A DNA stretch of 6,406 nt from an uncultured Oscillospiraceae bacterium. Lineage in GTDB: Bacteria > Bacillota > Clostridia > Oscillospirales > Acutalibacteraceae. Positions within the stretch are counted from its first letter, which is position 1; every line of letters begins with the position of its first letter. Positions 1 through 5,624 of this stretch are shown in pieces. Where the stretch lies: contig CABTZO010000053.1 of assembly GCA_902489335.1 (NCBI GenBank), forward strand, positions 1 to 6,406, given 5' to 3'. The notes under the pieces are model-generated. The model was not told where the DNA came from and searched no databases. It was given only the letters and a program-made list of their open reading frames with translations. The position numbers and the translations under genes are program-made.

Positions 1-147
1 AGACAAAGAGGAACAAAGATTCATCCCGGAAAGAACGTAGGCAAAGGAAAGGATGACACCTTGTTTGCTCTCGTTTCAGGAAATGTAAAATTTGAAACAA
101 AGGATAAGGGCAGAAAAAAAGTAAGCGTTTATTCTTTAGAACAATAA
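1..147 (+). CDS. rpmA: 50S ribosomal protein L27, C-terminal part (5' end outside window)
   Basis: The first reading frame encodes the last 48 residues of bacterial L27, beginning RQRGTKIHPGKNVGKGKD and ending KKVSVYSLEQ before TAA. The RG-T-x-x-HPG-x-NVG-x-GKDDTLFAL block is the conserved L27 core. L27 sits in the large subunit near the peptidyl-transferase centre, where its N-terminal tail reaches the tRNA ends. That tail, and any Firmicutes-type cleavable N-terminal extension, lies left of the window and cannot be judged. In low-GC Gram-positives this gene usually sits in rplU–ysxB/prp–rpmA, so those genes are expected upstream (inference). Here it is followed after 12 bases by yajC on the same strand, and the two are probably co-transcribed. 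Identification is secure despite truncation. Confidence 0.95.
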   Translation, partial: RQRGTKIHPGKNVGKGKDDTLFALVSGNVKFETKDKGRKKVSVYSLEQ

Positions 148-159
148 TAGGAGATAAGA

Positions 160-561
160 ATGATTAATTTTATACAAGCATTACCGCTTGTTGCCGCAAA
201 AGCTCCGACTAAATCGATGAATCTTTTAATGATTGTAATGATTCTCGGAATGTTTGCAATGCTCTTCATTTCAAGCAGAAGAGAAAAAAAGCGTCGTGAA
301 CAGGACGCAAAAATGAGAGATAACCTTATGCTCGGAGATGAAGTAATGACTTCAGGAGGAATCTTAGGAAAGGTTGTTACAGTAAGAGATGACGGTTCAG
401 TTATCATTGAAACCGGATCAGATAAAATCAAAATTCGTCTTACTAAACAGGCCATTGTTACAAATGTAACTTCCGAAGCAAGACTTGCAAAAGAAAAATC
501 TGAAGCTAAAGCTAAAAAATCTGTAGATAAAAAGAAGAGCGAAGACAAGAAAGAAAAATAA
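160..561 (+). CDS. yajC: YajC, Sec translocon accessory membrane protein
   Basis: This 133-residue protein has the YajC layout. A short N-terminal segment is followed by one hydrophobic helix at about residues 20–38 (LLMIVMILGMFAMLFI), then a basic stretch (SSRREKKRREQ) marking the cytoplasmic side. The conserved domain at about 56–105 contains the family signature LGDEVMTSGGILGKV (residues 58–72) and a DKIKIRLTKQAI segment. The last 30 residues are almost all K, E, S, A and D, a low-complexity tail of the kind common in Gram-positive YajC. The protein associates with SecDF and SecYEG in the inner membrane; its exact role is accessory. The start is set by AGGAG at 149–153, six bases before ATG, directly after the rpmA stop. 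The gene ends in a bidirectional hairpin terminator. No separate promoter is visible. Confidence 0.93.
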   Translation: MINFIQALPLVAAKAPTKSMNLLMIVMILGMFAMLFISSRREKKRREQDAKMRDNLMLGDEVMTSGGILGKVVTVRDDGSVIIETGSDKIKIRLTKQAIVTNVTSEARLAKEKSEAKAKKSVDKKKSEDKKEK

Positions 562-603
562 AAAACAAACCATATAACCTAAAAGTTATATGGTTTTATT
601 TTT
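561..603. terminator. Bidirectional intrinsic terminator between convergent yajC and recombinase genes
   Basis: The arms AAACCATATAAC (567–578) and GTTATATGGTTT (585–596) pair perfectly over 12 bp around a 6-base loop. On the plus strand the hairpin is followed by TTTTATTTTTAT, which fits termination after yajC. On the minus strand it is followed by TTTGTTTTT, read from the A-rich stretch at 561–569, which fits termination after the recombinase gene. The stem is AT-rich, so it is weaker than a GC-rich terminator. The recombinase stop codon (586–588) lies inside the stem. Confidence 0.85.
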
Positions 604-1587
604 ATCAACCGAAATGTCACTTAAAGGATTCTTTGAAGTGGCATTTTTTATTTGTTCGTTTGCCACGTGAGTATAAATCTGTGTGGTTCCGACATTTTCG
701 TGTCCCAATATTTCTTTTAGAACTAAAACATCAACATCTCCATATTGATACATAAGAGTTGCCGCTGTATGTCTCAGTTTATGAACGGAAAAATTATATT
801 CAGATAAATTTGCTCTGTCTAAAGCGTCGTATACAAGCTTTTGAACAGTTTTAGGACTTATTCTTTTATTCCTGGAAGATACAAACAGAGCCTTTTCATC
901 ATCAGTTTTTGGATTAGGTAAAGGTTTTCTTATAAGTTTATAATTAGATATAGCTTCCAAACAAGCATTATTTAGATAAACTGTTCTTTCTTTATTTCCT
1001 TTTCCTGTAATAACAAGGGTGTTATTATCTCTTATATCGCCCAAGTTAATCGAGACTAACTCAGATAATCGCATCCCACAATTTAAAAAAAGTGTGATGA
1101 TAGCATAGTCACGCTGAGGATTAGAAGATTCAAGCGCCGCTTTTAACAGATCTTTACATTGATCTAAAGTTAAATATTTAGGTAAAGAAGCTTTGATTTT
1201 AGGAGCTTCAAGATTTTGCATCGGATCGCTGTCAATATAATTTTTATTAGTATACAGAAATTTAAAAAAACCTCTGATTGTAGAAACTTTTCGAGCTCTT
1301 GTTGTAGGAGAATTATTTCTGTCATTTTTACAATATGATAAAAATGAATAAGCGTCCGTAAGAGTGACAGAGTTTAAAAATGTTTTATCTATATCATTGA
1401 TATTAATTTCACTAAAAGGAGTATCTTTAGGAACTAAACCGCGACTGAGTTTAATGAATCTAAAAAACAGAATAAGATCAGTAGAGTATTCTTTAGTCGT
1501 AAGTGAAGATTTGTTTTTAACAACATCTAAATGTAAAAGAAACTCATTGATTATCGGCGGTAAGCTGTTTGTATCAATATTCGTCAT
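586..1587 (-). CDS. XerC/XerD-family tyrosine recombinase
   Basis: This 333-residue site-specific recombinase has an N-terminal SAM-like core-binding domain (about 10–115) and a C-terminal catalytic domain (about 135–315). The full catalytic set is present: R173 (NCGMRLSEL), K196 (TGKGNKER), H269 and R272 (HKLRHTAATLMY), H296 (LGHENVG) and the nucleophile Y305 (TTQIYTH). It should cut and rejoin DNA through a 3'-phosphotyrosine. It is about 35 residues longer than E. coli XerC or XerD. Its KLSRGLVPKDT N-terminal region resembles Xer proteins I associate with Clostridia, so a housekeeping dimer-resolution role is as likely as an element-specific one. An in-frame ATG nine codons upstream (1612–1614) was not chosen, because a GAGGGG site precedes the ATG at 1585–1587. 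It has its own consensus promoter, overlapped by a palindrome, and no other integrase-associated genes lie nearby. Confidence 0.92.
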   Translation of the reverse strand: MTNIDTNSLPPIINEFLLHLDVVKNKSSLTTKEYSTDLILFFRFIKLSRGLVPKDTPFSEININDIDKTFLNSVTLTDAYSFLSYCKNDRNNSPTTRARKVSTIRGFFKFLYTNKNYIDSDPMQNLEAPKIKASLPKYLTLDQCKDLLKAALESSNPQRDYAIITLFLNCGMRLSELVSINLGDIRDNNTLVITGKGNKERTVYLNNACLEAISNYKLIRKPLPNPKTDDEKALFVSSRNKRISPKTVQKLVYDALDRANLSEYNFSVHKLRHTAATLMYQYGDVDVLVLKEILGHENVGTTQIYTHVANEQIKNATSKNPLSDISVDKNKTI

Positions 1588-1593
1588 TTTATT

Positions 1594-1599
1594 CCCCTC
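1594..1599 (-). promoter_or_regulatory. Ribosome binding site fixing the recombinase start
   Basis: On the minus strand GAGGGG ends six bases before the ATG at 1587. The alternative ATG at 1614 has no Shine-Dalgarno sequence and lies only about 6 bases after the predicted transcription start. This supports the shorter 333-residue protein beginning MTNIDTNS. Confidence 0.8.
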
Positions 1600-1629
1600 A
1601 ATTATACAAAACATTTATTTTGTATAATT
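1600..1629. repeat. Perfect 30-bp palindrome (12-6-12) over the recombinase promoter; candidate operator or dif-like site
   Basis: The arms AATTATACAAAA (1600–1611) and TTTTGTATAATT (1618–1629) are exact reverse complements around the spacer CATTTA. The palindrome covers the last half of the -10 box, the likely transcription start near 1620 and the 5' leader up to the ribosome binding site. A transcript starting near 1620 would carry only one complete arm, so it is unlikely to act as an RNA hairpin and more likely a protein-binding DNA site. Counting 11-bp arms gives 28 bp in 11-6-11 form, the layout of dif sites bound by XerC/XerD. The right arm TTTTGTATAAT matches the E. coli XerD-side half-site TTATGTTAAAT at 8 of 11 positions by eye. 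A repressor operator is the main alternative. Confidence 0.75.
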
Positions 1630-1655
1630 ATATCAAAATTTTTGAACTGTGTCAA
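1627..1655 (-). promoter_or_regulatory. Perfect-consensus sigma-A promoter of the recombinase gene
   Basis: On the minus strand TTGACA (complement of 1650–1655) and TATAAT (complement of 1627–1632) are separated by exactly 17 bp (1633–1649). Transcription should start near 1620, giving a leader of about 30 bases before the ATG at 1587. Both hexamers match the vegetative consensus fully, so unrepressed transcription should be strong. The overlapping palindrome suggests that it is held down by a bound protein. Confidence 0.85.
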
Positions 1656-1679
1656 TAATTGTTATCTTACTCTTCCCCT

Positions 1680-1706
1680 AAAAAAAAGCAGCCAAATTTG
1701 ACTGCT
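1680..1706 (-). terminator. Intrinsic terminator closing the hpf–radA operon
   Basis: The minus strand reads AGCAGTCA, loop AATT, TGGCTGCT (1706 down to 1687), an 8-bp stem with one G·U pair. Eight consecutive T residues (1687 down to 1680) follow at once. It begins 6 bases after the stop codon of the membrane-protein gene. It separates that operon from the downstream recombinase unit, whose promoter starts 25 bases further on. Confidence 0.9.
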
Positions 1707-1711
1707 CGTTA

Positions 1712-2203
1712 TTATTTATTTTTTAAGAAAAAGAATTTGTTTATTTCATTTTTTGTTTTTTCGTCAACTTTGTAGTTTGAACTCTTAAGCGGATGATCAG
1801 GATCATAAATTTCAACTTCTCCGTTTGTTCTAAATGCATAACAGATTCTTCCGTTTTGATTCTTAATTGTAACTCTGTTGATTTTATTTCCCGGATATTT
1901 TTGAAGCTTTCTGATTTTCTCTTCTTTTGTATTATTTAAAACTTTTAAAATTAAAGCTGTGTCTTCTTTGCTTAAAACTTTTTTATCGTTTGCAGAATTA
2001 TTTCCATAGGTTAAAGTAACGGATTCTATAAATTCAAGATTATTTTCATTTATAAAATCATTTTTATATTGTATTACAGCGGCTTTACTTGAAATAAACC
2101 AAATAAGACCTGCAAGAAGTATAAAAATAAATATAGAAAATGGAATAATCAACATTTTAACGGACTTATTTTCAAGATTTATTTTATTTTTTGACTGCTT
2201 CAT
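1712..2203 (-). CDS. Unrecognised single-pass membrane protein, last gene of the operon
   Basis: I do not recognise this 163-residue protein. It has a short basic N-terminus (MKQSKNKINLENKSVK), one strong hydrophobic helix at about residues 17–38 (MLIIPFSIFIFILLAGLIWF), and a hydrophilic domain of about 125 residues. The positive-inside rule puts that domain outside the cell, so the helix is an uncleaved anchor; no lipobox cysteine follows it. The outer domain alternates predicted strands and helices: FIESVTLTYG, a helix-like LSKEDTALILKVLNNTKEEKIRKL, then strands NRVTIKNQNGRICYAFRTNGEVEIYD. This resembles the small beta-rich extracellular domains common in Firmicutes hypotheticals, but I cannot name a family. 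The start is the ATG at 2201–2203, preceded at six bases by GAGG inside radA; an in-frame TTG at 2213–2215 is less likely. The gene overlaps radA by 20 bases and should be translationally coupled to it. Confidence 0.8.
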   Translation of the reverse strand: MKQSKNKINLENKSVKMLIIPFSIFIFILLAGLIWFISSKAAVIQYKNDFINENNLEFIESVTLTYGNNSANDKKVLSKEDTALILKVLNNTKEEKIRKLQKYPGNKINRVTIKNQNGRICYAFRTNGEVEIYDPDHPLKSSNYKVDEKTKNEINKFFFLKNK

Positions 2204-3551
2204 GATATGCCTCAATAAGATTATTTACCGGTGTTATTTTTATCTTTTCAAAAACTGATTTACTTATGTCTTTCAATGCAGATTTTGGAACAATACATTC
2301 CTTAAATCCAAGCTTCAACGCTTCCTTTACTCTTGTTTCAATAGCAAAACAGTTTCTTATTTCACCTGAAAGACCTATTTCTCCAAAACAAATTGCGTCA
2401 TCTTTTAGTGGTTTCTCTTTAAGAGATGATATTAAAGATAGTGCTAAACTCAAGTCACAGGAAGTTTCTCTTAATTTAAACCCTCCTATTACATTTACAT
2501 AGACATCCATGTTGGAAAAAAAATAACCGCCACTTTTTTCTAAAACTGCAAGTATCATATTTAATCGATTATAATCAAATCCCGAACTCATTCTTCGAGG
2601 ATTGCCGAAAGCTGTCTGTGTTACAAGTGACTGAACTTCAGCCATAATCGGTCTTGTCCCCTCTAAAACGCAAGCTATTGTGTTTCCGGACATTCCCGAA
2701 GGTCTGCCCTCCATAAGTTTCATAGACGGATTAATTACTTCTTTTAATCCGTTGTCGCCCATTTCAAAAACGCCTATCTCATTAGTTGATCCATAACGAT
2801 TTTTAACGGCTCTTATTATTCTGTATGAAGAATTCTTTTCGCCCTCAAAATACAACACGCTGTCAACTATATGCTCTAAAATCTTAGGACCCGCAATATT
2901 ACCGTCTTTGTTTACATGTCCGACTATTATTGTTGAAATATTATCGGTTTTGATTTTTTTCATTATAGCATTTGTAGATTCTCGGATTTGAGTTATCGAA
3001 CCGCTATAAGATGAGATTTCAGCAATATTCATAGTCTGAATTGAATCAATTATTAAAATTTGCGGATTTATTTTGTCTATCTGTATTAAAACTGATTCAA
3101 GATCCGTTTCGGATAAAATATAGAGATTTTCATTTTCAATACCTAGTCTCTTAGCTCGTAATTTTATTTGATAGACGCTCTCTTCACCGGATACATATAA
3201 AATTTTTAAATCTTGAGCAAGTTGCTCACAAATTTGCAAAATGAGTGTCGATTTTCCGATACCGGGATCGCCCGACAATAAGGCTAAAGAGCCTTTGACC
3301 AATCCTCCGCCCAAGACTCTGTCGAATTCTTCCACTCCGGTTTTATATCTTATTGCAATGTCTGTTTCAATTTCGCTCAATTTATAAGGCTTATTTTTGG
3401 AATTAACCTTAGAAACCGAGGTTGAGTCCCCTCCTTTTACATCTTCGATAAAAGTATTCCAAGACTGACATTCCGGACATTTTCCTAACCATTTAGGACT
3501 CTCATATCCACAATTTTCACAGACATAAAATAATTTAAATTTTGATTTCAT
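2184..3551 (-). CDS. radA: DNA repair ATPase/branch-migration helicase RadA
   Basis: The 455 residues match the usual RadA length and domain order. An N-terminal zinc finger has four cysteines, C11, C14, C25 and C28, in CENC and CPEC. The RecA-like ATPase has Walker A GDPGIGKST (94–102), a Walker B strand ILIIDS (165–170) and the RadA signature KNRYGSTNEIG (250–260; usually KNRFG, here Phe to Tyr). A C-terminal Lon-like domain covers about 290–455. RadA binds DNA and drives branch migration during recombinational repair and, in Gram-positives, natural transformation. An in-frame ATG at 3620 would add 23 residues, but family members begin just before the zinc finger, so the ATG at 3549–3551 was chosen. 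No Shine-Dalgarno sequence precedes either. The gene overlaps the lipid-kinase gene by 17 bases, so coupled translation or reinitiation is likely. Confidence 0.95.
   Translation of the reverse strand: MKSKFKLFYVCENCGYESPKWLGKCPECQSWNTFIEDVKGGDSTSVSKVNSKNKPYKLSEIETDIAIRYKTGVEEFDRVLGGGLVKGSLALLSGDPGIGKSTLILQICEQLAQDLKILYVSGEESVYQIKLRAKRLGIENENLYILSETDLESVLIQIDKINPQILIIDSIQTMNIAEISSYSGSITQIRESTNAIMKKIKTDNISTIIVGHVNKDGNIAGPKILEHIVDSVLYFEGEKNSSYRIIRAVKNRYGSTNEIGVFEMGDNGLKEVINPSMKLMEGRPSGMSGNTIACVLEGTRPIMAEVQSLVTQTAFGNPRRMSSGFDYNRLNMILAVLEKSGGYFFSNMDVYVNVIGGFKLRETSCDLSLALSLISSLKEKPLKDDAICFGEIGLSGEIRNCFAIETRVKEALKLGFKECIVPKSALKDISKSVFEKIKITPVNNLIEAYHEAVKK
2210..2213 (-). promoter_or_regulatory. Ribosome binding site within radA for the membrane-protein gene
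   Basis: GAGG on the minus strand lies six bases before the ATG at 2203, within the last codons of radA (the E-A codons of LIEAYHEAVKK). The in-frame TTG at 2215 overlaps this site and has no Shine-Dalgarno sequence of its own, so ATG is preferred. Confidence 0.65.
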
Positions 3552-4497
3552 TAGTAATTTTATTGTTTTTTCTGTCTTGTAAGTATGTGCTATTAGACGG
3601 GATAACAAAATTAATGGCATTTGGTAAAAGTTTAAGAGTTACTTCTTCAACAGGGAAAGTTTCTCCGTCAACATTAAGCATACCGGCCTTTTTAGGCACA
3701 ATCTTCATCTCTTTGCCTCTCAAATATTTACAGTTTTTATGATAAACATGGGTAAACTTTTTTTGCCAATCTACGAGTAAGAATTTAACAATTTCAAAGA
3801 AACTCATATCTTTTGGTTCGGCAATAACAAAATCTAAAAGACCGTCATCCGGAACGGCAAACGGAGCAACTTTAATTCCGCTGCCGTAAAATCTTGAATT
3901 TGCACATACAGCAAAAATAATCGGTCCCTCCGTCACTGTTTCTCCGTCAACAATGACTTTCATATCGCTTTTCATATATTTAAAAGAAGTTAAACCTGCT
4001 AAAACATAAGTCATGTGACCTGAAGCATATTTTTTCATTTTAGATTGCGAAGCACAGGATTCAGCGCAGAACCCCATAGAAGCAATATTTATTGACATAA
4101 TACCATTTCCGCAATCAATCAAATCAAGTTTTTCAGATTTTCCTTGAATTAAAGAGTCAAGATCTAAAAATTTTTCAACACCGCCAAAGATTTTAATAAA
4201 ATCATTACCCGAACCAATGGGCACTACGGCAAGTTCGGCATTGTCGTATTTATACATGCCGTTTACTGCCTCATATACACTGCCGTCTCCTCCACAGGCA
4301 TAAAAACGAACCTTTTCATCAGGATGTTCCTTAGCATATTCATCGCAGTATCTTGTTGCGTCTCCCGGTCCCGTTGTATTGTAGATAAAATAGTCTACTT
4401 TATTTTTTTCACAAGCAGGGATGATTTTATCGCGAATAAAGCTTTCATGGTCAAAGTTCTTACCGCAATTCGGGTTAATTAGGAAAATATGTTTCAT
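3535..4497 (-). CDS. Diacylglycerol kinase-family lipid kinase (DagK/YegS/LCB5 type)
   Basis: This 320-residue soluble kinase shows the DAGK catalytic pattern: MKHIFLINPNCGKN at the N-terminus, the nucleotide-binding GGDGS (69–73), PIGSGNDF (93–100) and, in the C-terminal beta-rich domain, APFAVPDDGLLDF (211–223) and NVDGE (275–279). The family phosphorylates lipid hydroxyls; in Gram-positives DgkB recycles diacylglycerol to phosphatidic acid. Other members use different lipids, and the substrate cannot be settled from sequence alone. The chosen ATG (4495–4497) has AGGTG at seven-base spacing and matches the family N-terminus. An in-frame ATG at 4510–4512 would overlap the upstream TGA as ATGA and add MRCIL. 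A polar tail of about 20 residues after NAINFVIP extends into the radA start region. The gene lies 11 bases after the methyltransferase gene. Confidence 0.9.
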   Translation of the reverse strand: MKHIFLINPNCGKNFDHESFIRDKIIPACEKNKVDYFIYNTTGPGDATRYCDEYAKEHPDEKVRFYACGGDGSVYEAVNGMYKYDNAELAVVPIGSGNDFIKIFGGVEKFLDLDSLIQGKSEKLDLIDCGNGIMSINIASMGFCAESCASQSKMKKYASGHMTYVLAGLTSFKYMKSDMKVIVDGETVTEGPIIFAVCANSRFYGSGIKVAPFAVPDDGLLDFVIAEPKDMSFFEIVKFLLVDWQKKFTHVYHKNCKYLRGKEMKIVPKKAGMLNVDGETFPVEEVTLKLLPNAINFVIPSNSTYLQDRKNNKITNEIKI

Positions 4498-4504
4498 TAA
4501 AATA

Positions 4505-4509
4505 CACCT
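4505..4509 (-). promoter_or_regulatory. Ribosome binding site of the lipid-kinase gene
   Basis: AGGTG on the minus strand begins at the last base of the methyltransferase TGA stop and lies seven bases before the ATG at 4497. A ribosome finishing the upstream gene would end on top of it, which favours coupled translation and supports the 4497 start over the ATG at 4512. Confidence 0.65.
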
Positions 4510-5624
4510 CATTTATAATAACTGTATAAATTACATTGAATCATGCCGTTGTATAGTTTTCTGCGCTTATCGGCTTTTTTGTGAAATTCTTCTTCAAAAT
4601 TTAAATCTGATGTGATTATATTGTAACTCCAACCTCTTTTAGATATAAATTTTTCTCTCATTATTTTATATATACTAATTAGGTCTTCTTTTGTCATCAA
4701 ACGCTCTCCATAAGGAGGATTTGTAATAAGCGTGCCTTTATCGGTCAAAGGCTTAAAATCAGATAAATCCTGTAATTTGAAAGTGATTTTATCAGATACC
4801 CCTGCCCTTTTAGCATTTTCTCTTGCAATTTCCAAAGCCTGTTTTGATTTGTCAAAAGCAAAGGCATGGAAGTCATTTTCAAAATTAATTTCTGATTTAC
4901 ATTTTTCTTTGTATTCTTTGGTTAAATTTGGATCAATAAAATAAAAATTTTCAAAAGAAAAATTTCTGTTCATTCCGGGCGCAATATTACAGCATTTATA
5001 AACTGCTTCAATCGCAATAGTTCCGGAACCACACATTGGATCATAAAAATTATGATAAGGTCTGAGAGAAGATAACTCACAGATACTTGAAGCCAAAGTT
5101 TCCTTAATTGGTGCTTCAGTAGCATCTAATCTATATCCCCTCTTATGTAGCCCGGGTCCGGTAGTATCAAGCAAAATTAGGAATCTGTCTTTAATAACTG
5201 AAAATTGAATCTGATAGAGATCTCCGGTTTCAGGGAAAACCTCCATTTTATATTTTCTCTTTAAACTTTCAACTGTCGCTTTTTTTATAATTGACTGTAA
5301 ATCTCTTACACTGAATAAAGTTGAATTTAAAGAATATCCTTTGACGGGAAATTTGCCGTCTTTCGGTATATAGTCATAAAAATTCAGAGCTTTTACTTTT
5401 TCAAAAAGTTCATCGAAAGAGTAAGCTTTGAATTCTCCTATTATTATTAAAACACGCTCGGCATATCTTGAGGAAATATTCGATTTAATAAGTGTTTTTT
5501 CATCACCGGTGAAAAAAACCATACCGTTTTCACAATAGGCATCTTTGATGCCCATTGCGATAAGATCGTTTTTTATAATTTTTTCCGTGCCAAGCAGACA
5601 CGGAATATTAAATTTAAAATTCAT
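4509..5624 (-). CDS. THUMP-domain class I SAM-dependent RNA methyltransferase (RlmL/YpsC type)
   Basis: This 371-residue protein has an N-terminal ferredoxin-like/THUMP RNA-binding region (about 1–155) followed by a Rossmann methyltransferase domain. Motif I is DPMCGSGTIAIEA (195–207) and the catalytic motif IV is NPPYGER (302–308), of the N-P-P-Y type used for amino-group methylation. A linker contains GPGLHKRGYR (157–166), and the C-terminus carries the family motif RKLYNG (355–360). In E. coli the corresponding domain of RlmL methylates N2 of G2445 in 23S rRNA. B. subtilis YpsC has this shorter form without the second methyltransferase module, as here. The target base is inferred from the family. 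The start is the ATG at 5622–5624, which shares one base with the hpf stop in TGATG, so translation is probably coupled to hpf. Confidence 0.92.
   Translation of the reverse strand: MNFKFNIPCLLGTEKIIKNDLIAMGIKDAYCENGMVFFTGDEKTLIKSNISSRYAERVLIIIGEFKAYSFDELFEKVKALNFYDYIPKDGKFPVKGYSLNSTLFSVRDLQSIIKKATVESLKRKYKMEVFPETGDLYQIQFSVIKDRFLILLDTTGPGLHKRGYRLDATEAPIKETLASSICELSSLRPYHNFYDPMCGSGTIAIEAVYKCCNIAPGMNRNFSFENFYFIDPNLTKEYKEKCKSEINFENDFHAFAFDKSKQALEIARENAKRAGVSDKITFKLQDLSDFKPLTDKGTLITNPPYGERLMTKEDLISIYKIMREKFISKRGWSYNIITSDLNFEEEFHKKADKRRKLYNGMIQCNLYSYYK
5583..5605. repeat. Short inverted repeat at the start of the methyltransferase gene
   Basis: TTCCGTG (5583–5589) and CACGGAA (5599–5605) are exact 7-bp inverted arms around a 9-base spacer, within codons 7–14 of the methyltransferase gene. 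In the mRNA it could form a hairpin shortly after the TGATG junction. It is followed by A residues on the coding strand, so it is not an intrinsic terminator for this operon. It may be chance, since the arms also encode sensible residues (IPCLLGTE). Confidence 0.35.

Noticed and set aside
129..548. 139-codon open frame on the minus strand across yajC
   Set aside because: It lies antisense to a clearly identified yajC, has a serine/phenylalanine/isoleucine-rich composition typical of an antisense shadow, and shows no ribosome binding site or recognisable domain.
1588..1614. Longer recombinase start at the upstream ATG (adding MFCIIEGNK)
   Set aside because: That ATG lies in the palindrome spacer about 6 bases after the predicted transcription start with no Shine-Dalgarno site, while the ATG at 1587 has GAGGGG at good spacing.
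1364..1627. 87-codon open frame on the plus strand opposite the recombinase N-terminus
   Set aside because: It is antisense to the conserved N-terminal domain of the recombinase and runs through its promoter; no supporting signals were found.
1600..1629. Palindrome as an intrinsic terminator or RNA regulatory hairpin
   Set aside because: The predicted transcript starts inside the repeat, so only one full arm would be transcribed, and the upstream operon already ends at the strong terminator at 1680–1706, downstream of which no T-run follows the palindrome.
586..1706. Recombinase gene as part of an integrated mobile element
   Set aside because: There is no excisionase, relaxase, phage or cargo gene, no tRNA target, and no second copy of the palindrome arms noticed within the window; neighbours on both sides are housekeeping genes. 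A chromosomal Xer role fits better.
2266..2502. 78-codon plus-strand open frame opposite the C-terminal part of radA
   Set aside because: It is a complement of the conserved RadA Lon-like domain, with no start signal.
4421..4944. Two short plus-strand open frames opposite the lipid kinase and methyltransferase genes
   Set aside because: Both are antisense to well-supported genes, lack ribosome binding sites and resemble no protein known to me.
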